DNA of 46,236 bases from Mesotaenium endlicherianum (taxonomy: Eukaryota > Streptophyta > Zygnematophyceae > Zygnematales > Mesotaeniaceae). This document shows positions 42,173 to 46,236 of this stretch, in pieces. Below the pieces are notes generated by a model that searched no databases, was not told where the DNA came from, and saw only the letters and a list, made by a program, of their open reading frames with translations. Within the stretch, counting starts at the first letter, position 1, and every line of letters starts with the position of its first letter. The stretch spans positions 481,226 to 527,461 of the forward strand of contig WELA01001035.1 in the NCBI GenBank assembly GCA_009602735.1, read 5' to 3'. Both the position numbers and the translations under genes were made by a program.

Positions 42173-44623
42173 GGCTCACCGGGCAGATTTACTAGGCTGC
42201 CTTACCTGTCAGACCCCACAAAACATGTAAGAAGGTATTAAGGTCATGATTATGGATGTTGTTACAGGTCTGCAACTCTTTTTGCAAGGCGTATTACCAT
42301 TTGGCCGCTCATGATGACTTGTAGTTCAAAATTAGGTGTACCCTCATACTGGTCAAATCAGCCTGCAACCCTAAATGAAGAAGAAAGAAGTTCAAAAGAG
42401 TCCATTTCACGTTTCCAAGTGACTTCTAACTTTATGTTTATGTACAGGTTACTGCAGCCCGCTAGTACCCCTCCACACATTAGGCCCAGTTTACAGTGGG
42501 CAAATCAATAGCGACTTGATTGATTGAAAGGTACGAACTGGTACCTGCAGGTACATTTTCAATTTGAGCGCAATAAAAGTGATGTTTACAATGGTCTTTA
42601 GGCGCCACGTGATTGATTGAAGTTGGTAAAAAAATTGATTGAACTTCGTGGTTTTAATCAATCAAACTCGGATTTTCAAACCTGCTCTCGAGCAGGTTTG
42701 AGAATCTGAGATGTGTTCGACCCCTCGAATGACCCCTCCTCGACGATCACTCGATCGACAAGGACTGTCGGTATTAGGTTGGGGATGCATATAAGGATGT
42801 ACTCATGGTGTACTTTACTTTTTTTGGCAACAATTTCGGGACAAGGAGTAGAGAAAAAAATACATATGTATACTGTTATCCCTCCCTCGCTATTTAGGAA
42901 ATGCCATTACAATAGTTTCTATTGCATGAGCAGGCTATGGTGTATTTATGTTCGCGGCTGTTCGCGGCTGGTGAGGATGTGAGGTTTCGGCACCCAAAGG
43001 TCCTTTTTTAAAGAGCAAGATGCACAATGCACGATGTAAAAATATGATTTGTGAGGTCTGACCGAGCCCGGAAATTACGCGGAGACGAAGCGCGACATTA
43101 TGTGGAGGGGATTTTACCATTTCCCTCAATCAATTTGTGCTTGTGCACTGTAAACGCTTTTTTGTTTAGCTGTTTGAAACTTGGTCGTTTATTTTGTCTT
43201 CGTCGCTTCGATCTCGTAATTTTCAATTCCGCAATTCGTGTTGATCAATTGAGTGCCTGTGGCCACTGGAAACTGGGCCTTAATGACTCAAACTGTAAAA
43301 AAAACCTAACTATGCAAGAAAAGCCACGATGAGTACCCAGTGAACCCATTTTTGCTTCTTTCTAAGGAAGAACCCAGTCTTTTAATGAACTACACAGAGA
43401 GATAACGCGGCTGGCCTGTAGCAAAAATCGCCATATTCTTACCTTTACTAGACTTAAGCACTTGCAAATCCGGCAACCTGTACAAGCGTGGACGCCTCTC
43501 TACTTTACTATACTTCCCACTGTTTGTCTTGTTGGGTTTGCCTACAAGTCTATTACAGTTTTTACTAAGAATGCTAAAGCTATAAGAGCGTAATTAAGAT
43601 CGTAGTAAATGATAGCAAAGAAGGTAGCAGGCGCCTTTCTAAACTTCCGTAAACTGCCGCGAACGATCACGAATCGATACTTTTCAATACCTCCTGCGCC
43701 AAAACTAAGAGTTTGGCAAATTTACCCGCGCGTGTTGCATGTGTAGATAATGCTGTAATGCAAAAGCTCTGTTGAAGATAAGAAAGTGATACAGACCAGC
43801 ACTCACGATTGCTCATCATGATAGAACTAAAATAATGTGTGTTGGAAAACCACTAACCACTGTGTGGTGCACATAGTTACATGTTTCTGACATTTTTGGG
43901 CAGCATAGAGAAATCATGATACTATTCCAGCACCCTTTGTTTCTTGCCCTTGTCATGCTCTCTCATTTTGTTCTCCACATTTAGTATCTCAAAGTTTTTT
44001 CTCCATATTTGGTACACTCTGAAGAAGAAGAGCTCCCTACTCAAAGGGTTTATCACAGCAAATTCTTCATAGCGGAGCCCTTCCTTTCTTGTGCTCCTCA
44101 CTTAATTCACATTTTGGCACCCGTTTGGTAAGAAGTTCCCGATAAAGTCTGCATCTGCGCTTCTTGCCATGATATCAAGAATTTATTACTCAATTCATGC
44201 TACCAATTGGCAAAAACAGAACCTTTCCAGTTCCAACTCACTGTACAAATCAGCAATTACCAACAGCAGGCAACCGTACCATCATTGAAGACAAACAAAC
44301 CTACCTACTACTCATGAAGGTGGTGAGCCAACTTATTGGTGTGTGTTGAGCACCCAAATCGAGACCTAAAATTGCTCCGGCTCTCCAAATCTCAGTGAAA
44401 ACCCCTGCCAGGTTCTACCTACACTAAGTTCCGCTCCATAAGCAGACATTTGACCTAATTATGTTCTCCAGCCCTGACCTGTTACCCTTCTATTGTATGC
44501 ACGTAACATCATGACTGTGCCCTTTACAACAGATAACAACCTCCCAGCATCTCACATACCATTGCCAAGTGCACGGCAGCTGCACCTCTACAAACAGCTA
44601 TCTCTAGAGTCGTCATGCCAAAT
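42173..44623. other. Intergenic, non-coding
   Basis: No convincing gene on either strand. It holds an 18-bp-stem hairpin (42669-42708), several GATTGATTGA/TCAATCAATC inverted motifs (42517-42668) and a 10-bp tandem duplication (TTCGCGGCTG, near 42952-42971). The right part (about 44300-44620) is the 3' flank of the minus-strand gene that ends at 44624. Confidence 0.45.
42669..42708. repeat. Strong hairpin, 18-bp stem
   Basis: Arms 42669-42686 and 42691-42708 around a CTCG loop. The inner 11 bp (TCAAACCTGCT with AGCAGGTTTGA) are perfect and the rest has two G-T pairs. It lies in intergenic DNA next to TCAATCAAA motifs and may be the fold of a small MITE. Confidence 0.7.
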
Positions 44624-46123
44624 TCATGGCTTTATTTCCTCAACAGCAACCCCAGAACCTGGGGACAGTGGGCCTAACCTCGTGGAAACGCCCTCCTTGG
44701 CTCTCCTCTTGGGTGATGGAGGGGGCGAAGGGTCAGGTGAAGGATAGGGCGAAGGCTCTGCCTTGATTTTCACAGGGACAGGCTTCCATGTAAAGTCCGG
44801 GACCTGCACCGGTGTCGATGGTAATGAAGGGGCAGTAACAATAGGAGGTGGAAGAATGAACTCGTCGAGTGCATCATCTGCTGCTGCTTGTAAAGCAGCA
44901 GAAGGAGCCTGCTCAAGTGAAAGGAACAACAGACAATTTGATTATCAACAATTGTCCAAGAACCAATGAAGAGCAACGTTGGCAAACCCTCTTGGAAGCA
45001 TTAAGTGAGGGGTTAGTATGTACATACATCTCCGCATACGCCTGTGTGTCACAAACATTGTACGCACATGATTCGGGTGGAGTGAACTTTATATTATTAA
45101 CAGTCTAGCGTCTGAAGCTGAGAGGTAATAGAGATTTCACGAACTGAACAGAATCCCGTGAGGTGAGACAACCTGACTTCATAATATGCATATGAATGGC
45201 ATCCAAAAAATAGTAGAGGAATGATAATGAACACCTTTCAATCGAGCCAGGCATAAGAAGTGAAAGAGACACAGATGAGGTAGACAATCCAATTTTCCCT
45301 TACGTCCAGCAAGCAACTACAAATAACACGATTCTAAAGACAATCAAGATCCTGTCCCAGCTAGTGCTTGCCAACTTTCTGGGTTAATATAGAAACAACT
45401 ACCACCACCTGAAGAAACCGCAACGAGTGCTGCATCTACCAGCATTTACAGCTCTGCTAGTCATTGCTGCAACTAAGAAATAATGTTGAAAGGCATTTTG
45501 AAACTGGTCACACAGACGTCTTGAAAGAACATCTACGAGAGGGCAAAAGCTTTGACCCCTCATGAAGAGTGACAAGAATAGGAAATTGGAGCTTCCTGAG
45601 GGCTGCATATGTCATACACAAATTCCTACTAGTTTGTCACCCAAAAAAAAGTTTAAAAAGGTGAAAGTTGAACTACTCACTGTTCTGGCTTTTAAGAGGG
45701 ACAGCTTCCTGGAGCCTGATAGGTCAAGCTCCGCAAGTTCTGAAGATGAAACCTGCAAGGATGGGAAGGCCTTTGATCACAAGCTTATACACTGAACCCT
45801 TGTTAATTTTAACCCAGTCACTTACACTAATATCGTCCCTCATACACATAAAGCACCTGCACTTGTGCACCTTCTCCAACAGATGCAAAATCGACAACGT
45901 CTAAACTGCTCGCGACTAACAAGTAAGGACATGAGGATTAGGGTTATCCATGTCCTATCATGAGCCAGACGCACCAAAAATAAGAAGCCAAAAGACTAAT
46001 CTATAAGCATGAATTAGGATCACTCACCAAGGCAGGAAGGTCCGGAACAGCGTCTTCACCGCAAATGTCCACGTCGTCTGGAATTTCAATTTTCAGCGTA
46101 GTATTTGCATCTCCAGCAGCCAT
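44624..46123 (-). CDS. Three-exon gene for a proline-rich, probably nuclear protein (~150 aa)
   Basis: Exon 1 is 46028-46123 (starts MAAGDANTTLKIEIPDD; donor TTG|GTGAGT). Exon 2 is 45681-45752 (acceptor CATCCTTGCAG|GTTTC; donor ACA|GTGAGTAG; product VSSSELAELDLSGSRKLSLL...). Exon 3 is 44624-44908 (acceptor TTCACTTGAGCAG|GCTCC), ending EEIKP and TGA. All three are in phase 0, giving 32+24+94 residues. Exon 3 encodes an Ala-rich helix, a Pro-rich region, an IKAE motif that fits the SUMO-site consensus, and SP repeats (PSPYPSPDPSPPPSPKRR) resembling proline-directed kinase sites next to a basic patch. I do not recognise the family. A further in-phase microexon in the 772-bp second intron is possible (for example near 45400). 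Confidence 0.6.
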
Positions 46124-46177
46124 ATCCTCCCCTACCACCAGAAACGTCTTGTGCTTCGAGAGTATCACTGATCCTAG

Positions 46178-46193
46178 AGAGAGGAAGAGAGAG

Positions 46194-46236
<43 letters not shown>
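46178..46236. repeat. GA microsatellite at the window end
   Basis: A nearly pure GA tract, interrupted near 46180-46200, running to the last base. It lies 55 bp upstream of the ATG at 46123 of the minus-strand gene, so on that strand it is a CT-rich leader or promoter tract. It probably also marks where the assembly or window stops. Confidence 0.9.

Overview
This is eukaryotic nuclear DNA, most likely from a streptophyte and probably a charophyte alga of the Chara kind. The clues are spliced genes with plant-like start contexts, a probable plastid-targeted protein at the left edge, Ty3/gypsy chromoviruses primed by initiator-Met tRNA, and a retrotransposon carrying a cytosine-5 DNA methyltransferase, a combination reported in charophytes and dinoflagellates. 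The organism is an inference. There are no bacterial operons or CRISPR arrays, and I recognised no rRNA or tRNA genes.

Layout. 18-1099 (minus): start of a gene for a likely plastid protein. 1965-2889 and 2975-3731: two non-autonomous foldback elements, each with long inverted arms and a 9-bp target duplication (Mutator-like). 4505-9164: a complete non-autonomous LTR retrotransposon (two 708-bp LTRs, TSD GGTTA, no coding capacity). 9165-13386: a decayed retrotransposon with gag, retropepsin and a DNA methyltransferase. 13387-39718: an old Ty3/gypsy chromovirus (element A) that interrupts the methyltransferase gene and is itself split by two relatives, element B (15048-23958, TSD AGGAG, decayed) and element D (27458-36329, TSD ACAGC, all reading frames open). 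39719-41481: a decayed, transposase-like gene of an uncharacterised family. 41482-44623: mostly non-coding. 44624-46123 (minus): a three-exon gene for a proline-rich, probably nuclear protein, with a GA microsatellite upstream at the window end.

How the parts work together. Element D is the readable member of the chromovirus family. Its gag (492 aa) is followed by pol (protease, RT, RNase H, integrase, chromodomain) in the -1 frame, joined by a textbook frameshift signal: slippery T TTA AAA, 7-nt spacer, 9-bp hairpin. After pol, in the position of a retroviral env gene, lies a third gene (ORF3, 558 aa) with no recognisable membrane segment: a charged coiled coil, a conserved Trp-rich domain and an SR-like tail. 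ORF3 is present in all three copies and lies between two copies of a hairpin plus polypurine-tract module. In element A it is strongly diverged while gag-pol is not, which suggests module exchange or fast evolution. The methyltransferase-bearing element and ORF3 are the most novel parts of the window.
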